Positions 17,377-27,767 of a DNA stretch of 53,158 nucleotides are shown here, piece by piece. The notes under the pieces were generated by a model. The model did not search any database and was not told the DNA's origin. It worked only from the letters and a program-made list of their open reading frames with translations. The position numbers and the translations under genes are program-made. Origin of the DNA: Halomicronema sp. CCY15110 (GTDB lineage: Bacteria; Cyanobacteriota; Cyanobacteriia; Phormidesmidales; Phormidesmidaceae). Positions within the stretch are counted from its first letter, which is position 1; every line of letters begins with the position of its first letter. The stretch covers positions 1 to 53,158 of the forward strand of contig NZ_JACSWC010000252.1 in the NCBI RefSeq assembly GCF_016888165.1, in the 5' to 3' direction.

Positions 17377-18291
17377 TTATAGTTCTTTCCGGATATTGAC
17401 CACGCGCAGAATTGAGAACACCAACAGCAGCGTCACAAACAACAAGATGATGGCGTTAGCCGCCGCGAGGGGATATTGCACGCTGCCAATTTGCGTCTGA
17501 ATCAGCTTGCCGATAGAGGCGGCTTGTCCCCCACCCATCATGCGCACCGTAATAAATTCACCCATCACCAACGTGACGACGAAGATGGAGCCGATCGCAA
17601 TGCCCGGAGCCGATAGAGGCAGCACAATTTCCTTAAACACGTTGAAACCAGACGCACCCATATCTTCGGCGGCGGTGATCAGCGTGCGATCAATACGCAT
17701 CAAGCTGTTGAAAATGGGCGCGATCATAAAAATGATGTAGAGATGCACCATGCCCAGGACGACGGCAAAGTCGGAATAGAGGAGAAATTCCAACGGGGCA
17801 TCAATCAGGCCAATGCCCATCAACAGTTGATTCACCAAGCCTTCTTTGCCCAACAGCGGCACCCAAGAAATCATGCGGATGATGTTTGAGGTCCAAAACG
17901 GGATGGTGCAGATCAGGAAGAGCAACACCTGCCACTTAAGTTTTTTGATGTGGAAGGACAAAAAGTAGGCGACAGGATAGCCAATCAGCAGCGTCGCCAA
18001 CCACACCATCCCGACAAACTTGAACGTGTTGACGTACGTCTTCAGGGTGACATCTGATGAGAACACACTGATGTAATTGTCCAGCGTGAAGGCTGGCGTC
18101 ATGGAATAGCCGTTAAATTCCCAAAAGCTGACGACGCCAATTAAAAGAATTGGGAATACCAAAAACACGCACAGCGTAATTGTTTGTGGGGCGGCCAACA
18201 AATAAGGTTTCAAGCCGTCCCAATTTTTAACGATCGCTTTAGGCTGAGGCGAAATATTGGCTGCTGCTGATTTTGGGGTCGTGCTAGTCAT
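17377..18291 (-). CDS. ABC transporter permease, PotB-like
   Basis: A 304-residue inner-membrane permease with about six helices. A long soluble N-terminus (about 25 residues) precedes the first helix (TITLCVFLVFPILLIGVVSF). The EAA loop lies at about residues 208-230 (AAEDMGASGFNVFKEIVLP) and would contact the ATPase. It pairs with the PotC-like permease downstream to form the heteromeric pore. The start ATG at 18,291 is clear. It is separated from the upstream binding-protein gene by about 350 bp holding two hairpins. Confidence 0.92.
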   Translation of the reverse strand: MTSTTPKSAAANISPQPKAIVKNWDGLKPYLLAAPQTITLCVFLVFPILLIGVVSFWEFNGYSMTPAFTLDNYISVFSSDVTLKTYVNTFKFVGMVWLATLLIGYPVAYFLSFHIKKLKWQVLLFLICTIPFWTSNIIRMISWVPLLGKEGLVNQLLMGIGLIDAPLEFLLYSDFAVVLGMVHLYIIFMIAPIFNSLMRIDRTLITAAEDMGASGFNVFKEIVLPLSAPGIAIGSIFVVTLVMGEFITVRMMGGGQAASIGKLIQTQIGSVQYPLAAANAIILLFVTLLLVFSILRVVNIRKEL

Positions 18292-18640
18292 AGGGGTAAA
18301 TCACCTTTTGCGATCGTCAGAGTCCGGGATGATGTGTTGCGAATCGCTTCGACGTAGACGGTGGCGAGCGATCACAACACCGAGTTGGCCGAAACTCGAC
18401 AGAGTGCCTCGACAGCGCCTGCCTGCCTGCCCACACCACGACTGTCACCGAAAGCTGTAGGGTTAGCCACACGCCTTCTAAGAGCAGCGGTCAATCATCC
18501 CAGATGACTTGAAATTGAAACCGATAGTTCATTAGTTAGTCGGCAAGCCAGTTCGTTAGCAGACAAGGGGGCTAAGCCCCTTGCTGCTGAGTGCGATCGC
18601 GACTCAAGAAACAAGTCGCGATACGCATTCGGAAATACGC
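18292..18640. other. intra-operon spacer with two hairpins
   Basis: A 349-bp gap between the binding-protein and permease genes. On the transcribed strand, right after the binding-protein stop, come a 9-bp perfect stem (18,614-18,622 with 18,596-18,604) and then a 7-bp stem (18,564-18,570 with 18,577-18,583). Neither is followed by a T-run, which fits a processing or mRNA-stabilising element that keeps binding-protein expression above permease expression. No gene is seen. Confidence 0.55.
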
Positions 18641-19948
18641 TTACGACGCGATGAACTCATTCCACTTCTGCACCAAGTAGGTATTCTCTTCCATCGTGGA
18701 GTTCCAGCAAACAATGTTGCCAAAGCGCTCATCAAAGGAGCCACCGTCACGCACGGTGCCGGTTTTTGCCAGCGTCTTACCAAACGGATCGACGATGTCC
18801 TCAGACGCTGCCTGACCTTCATACCAGAACGCCCATTCCGCCTCAGACATGAACTTCTTCGCAGTTTCGGGTGCAGCGCTGTAGTAGCCCTGACGTCCCA
18901 GGAAGGCACCCACCCAGCCGTCCAGCATCCAGTTGAGATACTCATAGGCGGCATCCAACTGCATCCCTTCCAGATTCTTCGACAGGCCAACACCGCCGCC
19001 CCAGCCGCGATAGCCTTCCTTGAGCGGGGCATAGACGCATTCAATCCCTTGGGCTTGCACCGCCGTTACCGCAGGCGACCACATGGACTGCAACACGACC
19101 TCACCCGAAGACATCAGGTTTACCGACTCATCGAAGGTCTTCCAGAAGGCGCGGAACTGGCCAGCAGCCTTTTGCTCCTTCAGGATTTCGATAATCTGGT
19201 CAATCTCGGCCTGGGTCATGTTGCCTTTATCACCAAAGGTCATCAGCCCCAAAGCCTCAGCCACCATCGCGGCATCCATAATGCCGATTTGGGGGATGTC
19301 GAGAATCGAAGTCTGGCCCCGGAATTCTTCGTTGAACAACTCGCCCCAAGATTCGATGGTGCGACCCACCAAATCGGGACGATATCCCAAGGTATCAGCG
19401 TTGTACTGGAAAGGAATTAGGGTCGCAAAATCGGTCGGCACGTCAGAAAACTCAGAGGAATCAGGGCCGGTCAAATACATCACCCGGTACGGGGCAGTGC
19501 CCTGAGACCCTTCGACGGGCATACCTTTGAACTCACCCGTAGTGAAGAAAGAGACGATCTGATCCCAGTTGTTAATTCGGCTGATTTCCAGGGGTCGCAA
19601 ATTACCGGAGGGCACGACCAAGGGCAGGCTGAAATATTCGCCGTCAAAAATGTCGTACTGATCAGGCTGCGTAATGGCAATCTGGTTATTTTCCTCGGTA
19701 CTGAGGGCGCGCATCTCGATATTGAAGCCCAGATCTTCCTGTGCCTTATCGCGAATTTCGTTAATTTGAGACACGCCAGTGCCGATTAGCCTCAGGGTGA
19801 CATCCTTGCTGGCATTGGTGTTCACTTCGGGGCCGGTTGCCGGATTGTCGGGAGTCCCCTCTGGGGCACCACTACAGCGGGCAGCGGCGATCGCGGCTCC
19901 AGCGGCCAGACCTGTGCGCAGCACGTAGCGACGTGAAATATTTGGCAT
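18641..19948 (-). CDS. ABC transporter extracellular solute-binding protein
   Basis: A 435-residue periplasmic binding protein for the importer in this operon. The N-terminus has a twin-arginine-type signal (SRRYVLRTGLAAGAAIAA) followed by a cysteine (AARC) that is not a canonical lipobox, so Tat export with cleavage or lipidation are both possible. The mature part has the two-lobe pattern of the PotD-like family, for example DIFDGEYFSLP, AEALGLMTFGDKGNMT and GGGVGLSKNLEGMQLDAAYEYLNWM. At 435 residues it is longer than Escherichia coli PotD (about 350). A GGAGA ribosome-binding site precedes the ATG at 19,948. The ligand may be a polyamine or another small organic cation. Confidence 0.9.
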   Translation of the reverse strand: MPNISRRYVLRTGLAAGAAIAAARCSGAPEGTPDNPATGPEVNTNASKDVTLRLIGTGVSQINEIRDKAQEDLGFNIEMRALSTEENNQIAITQPDQYDIFDGEYFSLPLVVPSGNLRPLEISRINNWDQIVSFFTTGEFKGMPVEGSQGTAPYRVMYLTGPDSSEFSDVPTDFATLIPFQYNADTLGYRPDLVGRTIESWGELFNEEFRGQTSILDIPQIGIMDAAMVAEALGLMTFGDKGNMTQAEIDQIIEILKEQKAAGQFRAFWKTFDESVNLMSSGEVVLQSMWSPAVTAVQAQGIECVYAPLKEGYRGWGGGVGLSKNLEGMQLDAAYEYLNWMLDGWVGAFLGRQGYYSAAPETAKKFMSEAEWAFWYEGQAASEDIVDPFGKTLAKTGTVRDGGSFDERFGNIVCWNSTMEENTYLVQKWNEFIAS

Positions 19949-20031
19949 GGTTTTCTCCTATCAGAATTGGATTGATTTTAAGAGCAGATTAAGGGAAATC
20001 GTCAATACCTGCCCGATGACGCCGGAAAAAG

Positions 20032-21216
20032 CTAGTAAGGCAGAAATACACAATCGGGTGCCGACCAGCCTAAAGTGACGACTTGGCCCTCACTGAGGCC
20101 CGACCGCGACCACTCTACGGTGCGTACCTTATGCAGCAGTTCTTGGCCGGTGGCTTCGGCCAGCATCGACACGCGGGTGACGTAGCCAGTGAGCTCGACA
20201 TCGACGATGCGCGCGGTCAGATGATTAGTCGGAGCCGAGTCTGCAGACACAATGTTCAATAAATCGGGCCGCACCGAGCAAGCCGCTGTCTGTCCTACCG
20301 GGACGGAATGGCCTCGACTAAAGACCCGCCCGATACCTTCGACCTCTAGTTCAATGGTTTCTAAGCCATCAGCTTCAGCCACGGCGTTCACTACCTTGCC
20401 GGCAAAGATATTGTTATCACCAATGAATTTAGCGACAAACTGCGACGCCGGTTTGTCAAAGAGTTCGCTGGGAGTCGCCACCTGGTCAATGTGACCGTGA
20501 TCCATCACCACAATTTGGTCAGAAAGAGAAAAGGCTTCCTCAACATGGTGGGTCACCTGAATAAAGGTCAGGCCAAACTGTTTTTGAATATTGCGCAGTT
20601 CGCTACGCATCCGGACCCGCAAATTCTCATCCAGGGCGCTGAGGGGTTCATCCAGCATCAGCACTTGGGGGCGGGTGACCAAAGCGCGAGCCAGGGCGAT
20701 GCGCTGCTGCTGACCGCCACTGAGCTGGTCAGGTTTGCGATCGCTCGTATGGCTCAGCCCCACTAGATCTAAAATCTCGCCCACCCGTTGTTTCCGCTCG
20801 TCGGCAGAGACTTTGCGCATTCGCAAGCCAAATTCGACATTTTGCCAAATTGTCTTGTGGGGAAACAGCGCATAGTTCTGAAACATCATGGCGGTATTGC
20901 GCTTGGCCGGGGGCAAATCATTCACCCGGCGATCGCCAATATAGATCTCGCCACTGGTAATGTTTTCATGCCCCGCAATCATCCGCAGCGTGGTCGTTTT
21001 GCCACAGCCGCTTGGCCCGAGCAAACAGCAGTAAGAACCCGGCGGGATATCCAAAAAGAGGTTCTCGACTGCGATGAACTGACCATACTGCTTGGTCACA
21101 GAGCGTAGAGAAACACCTGCGGCACCTCGGGCCAGCACGTGTTTGATATCATCCTCAATCTCCAGCTGGGATAGCTGGGCCTCAGCGGGTGTCATATCAG
21201 AAACATCCAGTGCCAT
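20032..21216 (-). CDS. ABC transporter ATP-binding protein, PotA-like
   Basis: A 394-residue ATPase that energises the importer. It has Walker A (GPSGCGKTTTLRMI), Q-loop (MFQNYALFPH), signature ([15 protein letters not shown]), Walker B (VLMLDEPLSALD) and H-loop (VTHHVEEA). The last 120 residues form the TOBE-type regulatory domain of the PotA/FbpC/MalK group. An N-terminal extension of about 35 residues precedes the ATPase core, longer than in typical PotA. The ATG at 21,216 is preferred over a GTG at 21,225. It is the first gene of the operon; 83 bp separate it from the binding-protein gene. Confidence 0.93.
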   Translation of the reverse strand: MALDVSDMTPAEAQLSQLEIEDDIKHVLARGAAGVSLRSVTKQYGQFIAVENLFLDIPPGSYCCLLGPSGCGKTTTLRMIAGHENITSGEIYIGDRRVNDLPPAKRNTAMMFQNYALFPHKTIWQNVEFGLRMRKVSADERKQRVGEILDLVGLSHTSDRKPDQLSGGQQQRIALARALVTRPQVLMLDEPLSALDENLRVRMRSELRNIQKQFGLTFIQVTHHVEEAFSLSDQIVVMDHGHIDQVATPSELFDKPASQFVAKFIGDNNIFAGKVVNAVAEADGLETIELEVEGIGRVFSRGHSVPVGQTAACSVRPDLLNIVSADSAPTNHLTARIVDVELTGYVTRVSMLAEATGQELLHKVRTVEWSRSGLSEGQVVTLGWSAPDCVFLPY

Positions 21217-21592
21217 AGGCGTCACTCACTGCGTAAGGGAAATCGGGTTAAAGACTATTAAAACCACTGCTCAAAGTCTCACAGACCAGAAGCATGAATC
21301 TGTAACATTTACAGCAGCTTCTGCAAAAAGCTGGGCCATGCCTGCCATGGGAGACGTGACTGGGTACAAAATGGGCACATCCGAGCGGTCAGTGCATACT
21401 GTATACAAAGCCTTAGAGCGAAATCGTGCTTCGTGATACAAATCACTGTTTCAGTGCAGATTGTCAATCGCCATTGCCGTCTTTTCTGAAGCGATCGGTG
21501 AGGGCGCAATCGGAATGGCTTAGATAGGGCGCGGAAATCTTTGCGATATTGATGGGCAATGGTTTTGATGGGCAATGGTTAATTGATCGCTG
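21217..21592. other. intergenic region upstream of the ABC operon
   Basis: About 370 bp that must carry the promoter of the leftward ABC operon. I see a partly symmetric motif around 21,394-21,410 (GCATACTGTATAC) but cannot assign a regulator, and no coding sequence is supported. Confidence 0.35.
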
Positions 21593-22327
21593 TTACCACC
21601 AAGCCGCGTTTGGATCGTCGATCCAGTATTGGCTGTATCGGTTACCAAGAGGCGCAACTTCTATACATGTTTGCAACTCTTCGCCGGTGTCAGGGGCGGT
21701 CTCCGTGCGGCAAATCACGCTTGCTTCGGCGTCAGCAACATCTTCAAGCAGGATACGACGAAAACTTAGTAAAGATTCAATTGTTCCAGAGTCCAAGTAC
21801 TGCAATTCTGGAGCGTCCCCAGACAAATGTTGGCGGTTGGCATAGCGCTCAATGGAGGTTTGATCGCTCGGCTGAAAACTCACCTCAGAGAGTCGCGATC
21901 GCAGCATGGGCTGTAATGCTCGTAAGCCGCTGGGATCGCTCAAACTCTCAAGCCCCTGCTTAAGATGATTCAGGAATTGAGGCCTGTTTTGCACCAAAAC
22001 TTCCGCATCCGACAGCGTTAACGATGCGGTCTCATCGGCGTCTGTGGGGGTCTGAGGGGTAGTCAGATCGGTCTCATCCAAAGTGATGTTGGTGTACTGT
22101 GCTTGCCAATCTGCAATCTGCTCCTGATAAGAGGGCATAGCCCAGCGATCGCCGTTGGCAGAAATATCAATGTTGGGTGAAGTACTCGCCAGCACAGAGG
22201 GTAAAACTGACTGTAATGAAGTCTGAAAGCTTTCGCCAGTCCGCTGTCGCTCCGTACTTAAATAGAGAGAGATCACGGCAATCAGAAAAATAACCGACCC
22301 GCCTAAGGTGAACCAAGACTTTGGCAT
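21593..22327 (-). CDS. hypothetical exported or membrane-anchored protein
   Basis: A 244-residue protein I do not recognise. One hydrophobic N-terminal segment (about residues 5-23, WFTLGGSVIFLIAVISLYL) suggests an uncleaved anchor or signal peptide. The rest is acidic and Thr/Ser-rich between about 85 and 110, then helical, and ends with a region with two cysteines (VICRTETAPD, ELQTCIEV) that could form a disulphide outside the cytoplasm. The ATG at 22,327 begins the hydrophobic segment. It has no operon partners that hint at a job. Confidence 0.65.
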   Translation of the reverse strand: MPKSWFTLGGSVIFLIAVISLYLSTERQRTGESFQTSLQSVLPSVLASTSPNIDISANGDRWAMPSYQEQIADWQAQYTNITLDETDLTTPQTPTDADETASLTLSDAEVLVQNRPQFLNHLKQGLESLSDPSGLRALQPMLRSRLSEVSFQPSDQTSIERYANRQHLSGDAPELQYLDSGTIESLLSFRRILLEDVADAEASVICRTETAPDTGEELQTCIEVAPLGNRYSQYWIDDPNAAWW

Positions 22328-22848
22328 CCTTCACAGTGCATCACAAGCATAAACGGCATCAGCAGATTCCCTGATTAACAAGCGCTGTCACTCAAAGGTG
22401 TCTACGCTTAGCCAAGATTAGTTTAAGTAAATACTCTGAGTACAGCGAAGATGTAGCATTTCACAGCAAATTCATCAGGAAAATACGTAGCTGAATAAAC
22501 AGTCAAAGAACAGCACTCAGGACACATGAAAATCTGCATCCCCTTAAGAAATCGATGCAGTCGCTAGTGAGCTAACGGTTTCACCCGCTTGGCGGAGCTG
22601 ATATATGGTAGCTGTGAGCAGTCTGGAAAGGGTTGAGCAGTTAACGAAAAACACTGATGAGGTCAAAAATCACTTCATCGTAGCTTCATTTACAGACGTG
22701 TCGAGGTCATTGGGCCTCATCAGCTCAACCGTATTAATCCCAATTTGTCCGTCAGTGAATGGGGACGAATTGTTATTAACGACACGGCTTGATCAAGACC
22801 GCTTTATCCAGTTGCAAACTGTGGTGCTAAGGGTTGGCTGCCTGGCGA
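22328..22848. other. intergenic region, no gene supported
   Basis: About 520 bp between two leftward genes, presumably holding the promoter of the hypothetical gene at 21,593-22,327 and the end of the TPR transcript. A 103-codon open frame (22,605-22,916, plus strand) runs into the 3' end of the TPR gene and has no protein-like features. Confidence 0.4.
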
Positions 22849-23772
22849 CTACTGACCCGCGATGCGATCCAGTTGTGCTTGGGTATTTGTCGCCCATTGG
22901 GGATTATTTTGCGTGATGAAGAGACTTTTGGCATGTTCTAATACGCCACGGGCTTCAGCATAATTGCCTAAACGAATAAAAGACAATCCAGCACTGTAGT
23001 AAGCGTTGGCATAGCCAGGATTGACCTCCGTCGCTTGGCGAAAAGCATCCAATGACGCGCTGTAGTTGCCCTGGCCATACTGGGCCACGCCCAGGTTGTA
23101 ATAAGCTTCAAAGTATTCCGGGAAAATCACGATCGCCCGATTAAACGCCGCGATCGCCGCATCATAATTCTGCTGTCTCAGATAAATACGGCCTTGGTGA
23201 AAGGGGGGTTCTGGGGCATTGGGGGTCGCGTTTTCCGCTCTTTGCAGGGAGGCGATCGCCTCCCTGTAGTTTTGCTGATCCAGTTGCACCAGTCCCAAGT
23301 TGTAGTAAGCATTACCCAGGTCAGGCTGAATTTGGATCGCCCGTTCCAGATATTCCTGAGCTTGCTCCAGGTTGCCCCCTTCCCACAGCGCCGCCCCCAG
23401 GTTGGAATAGGCCATGGCAAAGTAGGGATCGGCCTCTAGCGCTTGCCAAAATGACGTGGCCGCTTCTTGTAGTTGGCCGGTTTGGCGCTGCACCAGCCCC
23501 AAGTTGTAATAGGCCGCTGCTGAATTGGGATCAAGCTCGATCGCCTCGCGAAAGGCCATCGTCGCCGCCTCAACGGCTCCTTGCTGAATGAGGGCCAAGC
23601 CGCGATTGAGCGATTGCTCAGCAAGGGCCACGTTCGGCGCTTGGGAAACTTGCTGTTGCGGGGGTTGAGTCTGGGCCAGGGCTGATCGCACGCTGGGGAA
23701 CGTCACCAATCCACCCACTGCGACACCGGCGATGCCCACAAGATGTAGCCAACGATGCTGCCAAATGCCCAT
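22849..23772 (-). CDS. exported TPR-repeat protein
   Basis: A 307-residue protein made almost entirely of tetratricopeptide repeats, about seven 34-residue units from residue 47 to 295 with the AYYNLGLVQ and AIAAFNRAI type helix signatures. A signal peptide (hydrophobic about 10-26, then RSALA-Q) suggests export to the periplasm or lumen. A GGGATG ribosome-binding site precedes the ATG at 23,772. TPR arrays mediate protein-protein contacts; no partner can be named. It lies after the MacB-type ATPase gene on the same strand with a 122-bp gap. Confidence 0.9.
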   Translation of the reverse strand: MGIWQHRWLHLVGIAGVAVGGLVTFPSVRSALAQTQPPQQQVSQAPNVALAEQSLNRGLALIQQGAVEAATMAFREAIELDPNSAAAYYNLGLVQRQTGQLQEAATSFWQALEADPYFAMAYSNLGAALWEGGNLEQAQEYLERAIQIQPDLGNAYYNLGLVQLDQQNYREAIASLQRAENATPNAPEPPFHQGRIYLRQQNYDAAIAAFNRAIVIFPEYFEAYYNLGVAQYGQGNYSASLDAFRQATEVNPGYANAYYSAGLSFIRLGNYAEARGVLEHAKSLFITQNNPQWATNTQAQLDRIAGQ

Positions 23773-23894
23773 AAATCATCCCTCCAGAGACTAGATGTGG
23801 CGTCTCCGCTGCTGGTATACGAAAGCTCGCCTGTAGTTATATCAAATCTCTCGGATTTGCGAACGACATTGGGACAAAAAGCCAAAAGACTTTG

Positions 23895-24611
23895 TCAAGC
23901 CGTTGCCATCAGTGAGCCGACATCGTTTGGGGTGAGGTTGGCATCAACGACTTCCCCGTCGCGAAACCAAACAATGCGGCGAGTTTTACGAGCCACGTCC
24001 GGTTCATGGGTCACCATTACCACCGTGATCCCTGTGGCGTTCAGTTCGGCAAAAATGCCCAGCACATCCTGAGTCGTGTGGGAGTCGAGCGCCCCGGTCG
24101 GTTCGTCGGCCAACACCAGGAGCGGCTGATTGACAATCGCCCGGGCGATCACCACCCGCTGTTGCTGGCCCCCGGAGAGTTGCGTCGGCTTGTTGTCAAT
24201 GCGATCGGCCAGTTTGACCCGCGTCAACGCCGCTGCCGCGCGATCGCGCCGTTCCCGGGTGGGCACCCCCGCGTAGACCATGGGCAACATCACGTTCTCT
24301 AGCGCCGACAACTGCGGCAGCAAGTGAAACTGTTGAAAGACAAACCCAATTTTGCGGTTGCGAATATGGGTCAGGGCATTATCATCTAGCTCCGCCACAT
24401 TCTCACCGTCGAGGTAATATTCGCCGGCGGTCGGTCGGTCGAGACAGCCAATCAGGTTCATTGCGGTCGATTTGCCCGAACCCGACGGCCCCATGATGGC
24501 GCAATACTCGCCAGCATTAATCGTTAAGTCGACATTCCACAAGGCCCGAACTTCGGTGTTACCGACACCATAGACTTTGCTAACGTGGCGGAGTTGAATC
24601 AATGATTGCAT
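23895..24611 (-). CDS. ABC transporter ATP-binding protein, MacB/LolD type
   Basis: A 238-residue ATPase with Walker A ([15 protein letters not shown]), Q-loop ([10 protein letters not shown]), signature ([15 protein letters not shown]), Walker B ([13 protein letters not shown]) and H-loop (VTHEPD). The phrases [16 protein letters not shown] and [12 protein letters not shown] are typical of the MacB/LolD/DevA group, which drives lipoprotein extraction, efflux or, in heterocystous cyanobacteria, glycolipid export. The matching FtsX-like permease and membrane-fusion protein are not adjacent in this window, so its partners must be elsewhere. It starts with ATG at 24,611, 62 bp after the NADH dehydrogenase gene. 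Confidence 0.92.
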   Translation of the reverse strand: MQSLIQLRHVSKVYGVGNTEVRALWNVDLTINAGEYCAIMGPSGSGKSTAMNLIGCLDRPTAGEYYLDGENVAELDDNALTHIRNRKIGFVFQQFHLLPQLSALENVMLPMVYAGVPTRERRDRAAAALTRVKLADRIDNKPTQLSGGQQQRVVIARAIVNQPLLVLADEPTGALDSHTTQDVLGIFAELNATGITVVMVTHEPDVARKTRRIVWFRDGEVVDANLTPNDVGSLMATA

Positions 24612-24673
24612 AGCTCTACGTTAGCGTCCTTCTGGCAATTTGATGGCTGACTGGGCACCACCCTGGCCACTGA

Positions 24674-26026
24674 CTACTGCTTCATAAACGCCTGGTCACT
24701 CTTGATTTGGTCGCGTCCCGTAATCAGCCGCGCCCCTTGGTTACGGGTAAAGAAGTTCCACATCCACTGCGTCATCACCAGCACCTTGTTATCAAACTCG
24801 ATGAGGAACATGACATGCACCAAGGCCCAAATCACCCAAGCGGGATACCCCGTGAGCTTAGTCCAATTCAAATCAACCACGGCGGAGTTGCGGCCAATGA
24901 TCGCCAGGCTCCCGCTGTCGTTGTAGACAAAGGGGGGAGTAGTTTTGTTGTCGAGGCGATCGCGAATCGTCCGCGCCACATACTTGCCCCCCTGCATGGC
25001 CACGGGGGCGACCCCTGGCAGAGGCCGTTCACCTTGATGGGCGTAGTGCGCCAAATCGCCAATGACGAAAATGTTGGGATAGTTCGGCACGCTAAAGTCC
25101 GGTTCCACCATGAGGCGGCCGGCGCGATCGCAGGGGGCTCCCGTTTTCTCCGACAGTACTTTGCCCAACGAAGACGCCCGCACCCCAGCGGCCCAAAAAA
25201 CACTGTGAGAACTGATCGTTTCCACATGGTCACCCGTCTTAATCGTGACCCGCTCCCCTTCTAACCCAGTGACAAAGGTGCTAGTACGAATTTCAACACC
25301 CAGTTTTTCTAAATCTTTAGCCGCACGTTTTGACAATGAGGGATCGAAAGGTGGCAAAACCCGATCCATCCCTTCCACCAGAATGATGCGGGTGTCGTGG
25401 GTATCAACATTGCGAAAATCATCTTTGAGGGTTTCATAGGCCAGATCGGCGATCGCTCCGGCCATTTCCACCCCAGTCGGGCCAGCACCCACTACGACAA
25501 AAGTCTGTAGAGCCTTGCGAATTTCGGGATCAGGCTCCAGTTCCGCTTTTTCAAAGGCGAGGAAGATCCGCCGCCGCACTTCTAACGCATCTTCAATGGT
25601 TTTGATGCTGGGGGCGATCGCTTCCCAATGGTCGTTGCCAAAGTAATGATGGGCGCTACCCGTCGCCAAAATTAAGCTGTCATAGGGGACGGTTTCGCCA
25701 TCTTTCAGCTTAAGCACCTGCTCATCGGGGTCAATGCCCCGCACCTCCCCTAGTAGTACTTGGGTGTTTTTCTGACTACTGAGCACAGAGCGGAGCGGGG
25801 AAGCAATGTCGCCTGGGGATAAGCCGCCCGTTGCAACCTGATACAGCAAGGGTTGAAACAAATGGAAGTTGCGTCGATCAATCAGCGTCACCTCGACCGG
25901 CGATCGCCCTAAGGACTGAGCCGCATACAGTCCACCAAAACCACCCCCGACGATCACGACCCGATGGGGCTGCCCCGGAGTCACTGGAGCCGATATCTCT
26001 GATTTCGCTGGAGCCGTATCAAACAT
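24674..26026 (-). CDS. type II NADH dehydrogenase (NDH-2)
   Basis: A 450-residue single-subunit flavoprotein that oxidises NAD(P)H and reduces quinone without proton pumping. The FAD-binding loop VIVGGGFGGLYAAQSLG is at about residues 24-40; the NAD(P)H-binding loop is VVVGAGPTGVEMAGAIADL at about 178-196. The ATG motif (LILATGSAHHYFG) and second FAD motif (NIFVIGDLAH) are present. The C-terminus (YPAWVIWALVHVMFLIEF) is the amphipathic membrane-binding segment. The ATG at 26,026 starts the conserved protein; a TTG at 26,071 is unlikely. Cyanobacteria carry several Ndb paralogues, and which one this is cannot be told. Confidence 0.93.
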   Translation of the reverse strand: MFDTAPAKSEISAPVTPGQPHRVVIVGGGFGGLYAAQSLGRSPVEVTLIDRRNFHLFQPLLYQVATGGLSPGDIASPLRSVLSSQKNTQVLLGEVRGIDPDEQVLKLKDGETVPYDSLILATGSAHHYFGNDHWEAIAPSIKTIEDALEVRRRIFLAFEKAELEPDPEIRKALQTFVVVGAGPTGVEMAGAIADLAYETLKDDFRNVDTHDTRIILVEGMDRVLPPFDPSLSKRAAKDLEKLGVEIRTSTFVTGLEGERVTIKTGDHVETISSHSVFWAAGVRASSLGKVLSEKTGAPCDRAGRLMVEPDFSVPNYPNIFVIGDLAHYAHQGERPLPGVAPVAMQGGKYVARTIRDRLDNKTTPPFVYNDSGSLAIIGRNSAVVDLNWTKLTGYPAWVIWALVHVMFLIEFDNKVLVMTQWMWNFFTRNQGARLITGRDQIKSDQAFMKQ

Positions 26027-26104
26027 GTGAGTGCCTGACTGAGTGAGGACAAATGGAACGTACCTTAACAAGGCTTAATATGTCTATAGATTATCTACCG
26101 ATTG

Positions 26105-27532
26105 TTAGCCCTGTCCAATGGTTTGCAGTTTGAGGAAATTAGTCCCCTGGGGCTGGTTGGAAGGAATTCCCCCCATCACCAAGACCTGATCTCCAACACT
26201 CGCCAGGCCCCGTTCAATCAGGCAAGTCTCGGCTAACTTCGTCATTTCTTCAAACGTGGTGGCGGGCTCGCTAATCAATACCGGCTTGACCCCCCAAACC
26301 AGATTTAAGCGGTGATACACGTCTCGGTCTGGTGTAAAGGCGACAACTGCGGCCCGTGGTCGTTCACCCGCCGCAATCATGGCGGAATATCCCGACTCGG
26401 TGTAAGCCACCATGCAATGCAAATCCAGCACGCGATCGATCACATTGAGGGCTTCGCTCAAGGCGTGGGTGACATCGTTATAGTCGGGGGGATCGTTGAC
26501 AAACGAGAGCTCGGGCTCAACATCAATGGCAATGCGGGCCAGCATTTGCACGGCTTGCAAGGGAAACTTGCCGACCGCCGACTCCCCCGACAGCATGACC
26601 GCATCCGTGCCATCGATAATTGCGTTGGCGACATCGCTGGCCTCCGCCCGAGTGGGCCGCGCATGTTCAATCATGCTCTCCAGCATTTGGGTGGCGGTAA
26701 TCACAGGAATGCTGTGAAAGTTACAAGCTTTGATGATGCGCTTTTGCAAGAGGGGCACTTTTTCGGCTTTCATCTCGACGCCCAAATCGCCTCGGGCCAC
26801 CATCACCCCATCCGTCACGGAGAGAATTTCGTCGAGATTGGCGATCGCCTGCGGTTTTTCAATCTTGGCGATGACTGGCGTTTCGGGCGCTCCTTCCGCA
26901 CTTAACAGCGCTTTTAGCGCGAGAATGTCTTCGCCTCGGCGGACAAAGCTCAGCGACACCCAATCCACTCCCTGAGACACCCCAAAGCGCAAATCCTCTT
27001 TGTCTTTCTCCGTCATCGAAGGCAGCCGCAGACTCAGTTCCGGCAGATTCACGCCTTTGCGACTTTTCAGCGGCCCCCCTTGAATCACCCGACAAGTCAC
27101 CTTGGGAGCCTCTACGGCTTCAATTTTGAGTTCCAACATGCCGTCATCGAGCAGCACCTGCATGCCGGGTTTCGCATCATCGGCCAGGTAGGGATAATCG
27201 ATCCCAATGCAGTTGGGCAGTCCCGTCTCTTGGCCCACCGGCACCAGCAGCACCGTTTCCCCGTCAATGAGTTCCGTCACCCCACCGGGAATCTGGCCGA
27301 CCCGAATCTTGGGACCTTGTAGGTCCTGCAACAGGGTAATAGGAGTGTCCAACTCTTCGGCTACACTCCGCAGGAGCTGAATCATGCGGGTGTGGTCGGC
27401 ATAGCTGCCATGGGAAAAGTTCAGCCGGGCGACGTTCATCCCAGCCTTGACCATGGCCAAAATCATGTCTCGTGAACTACTCGCCGGGCCAATCGTAGCC
27501 ACAATCTTGGTGCGGTGGAGCAACGGTTTCAT
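26105..27532 (-). CDS. pyk: pyruvate kinase
   Basis: Glycolytic enzyme converting PEP and ADP to pyruvate and ATP. The 475-residue protein starts [13 protein letters not shown] and has [10 protein letters not shown] (ADP and metal site), the [12 protein letters not shown]-domain entry and the catalytic signature [31 protein letters not shown] and [18 protein letters not shown] follow in the barrel, then the C-terminal regulatory domain. The length matches the short cyanobacterial form; it lacks the C-terminal PEP-utiliser-like extension of the ~590-residue isoform. Transcribed leftward, divergent from the histidine kinase. Confidence 0.97.
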   Translation of the reverse strand: MKPLLHRTKIVATIGPASSSRDMILAMVKAGMNVARLNFSHGSYADHTRMIQLLRSVAEELDTPITLLQDLQGPKIRVGQIPGGVTELIDGETVLLVPVGQETGLPNCIGIDYPYLADDAKPGMQVLLDDGMLELKIEAVEAPKVTCRVIQGGPLKSRKGVNLPELSLRLPSMTEKDKEDLRFGVSQGVDWVSLSFVRRGEDILALKALLSAEGAPETPVIAKIEKPQAIANLDEILSVTDGVMVARGDLGVEMKAEKVPLLQKRIIKACNFHSIPVITATQMLESMIEHARPTRAEASDVANAIIDGTDAVMLSGESAVGKFPLQAVQMLARIAIDVEPELSFVNDPPDYNDVTHALSEALNVIDRVLDLHCMVAYTESGYSAMIAAGERPRAAVVAFTPDRDVYHRLNLVWGVKPVLISEPATTFEEMTKLAETCLIERGLASVGDQVLVMGGIPSNQPQGTNFLKLQTIGQG

Positions 27533-27767
27533 CAGGGCCAGTCCCTTCAGCGATGTTTGCTGCCAATCATAAGCAGGGTTTCCTGATTTGGCTGTTACCT
27601 GACGCTACATTCGCCCGAGACTACAGAAAGTTTTATTACTTCGGGGCCAAGCCTAGAAATGGATGAGGCCGGGCTGCTCCCCAAGGTAGCCTTACAGCCC
27701 ATTCGATGAACTTGCAGTCCGTTCGGTGAATTCGGGCATACTGAAGCATGCATCTCTCTTGATCATG

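Noticed and set aside
22605-22916. 103-codon plus-strand frame
   Set aside because: It overlaps the 3' end of the well-supported TPR gene, has no domain-like pattern and no ribosome-binding site.
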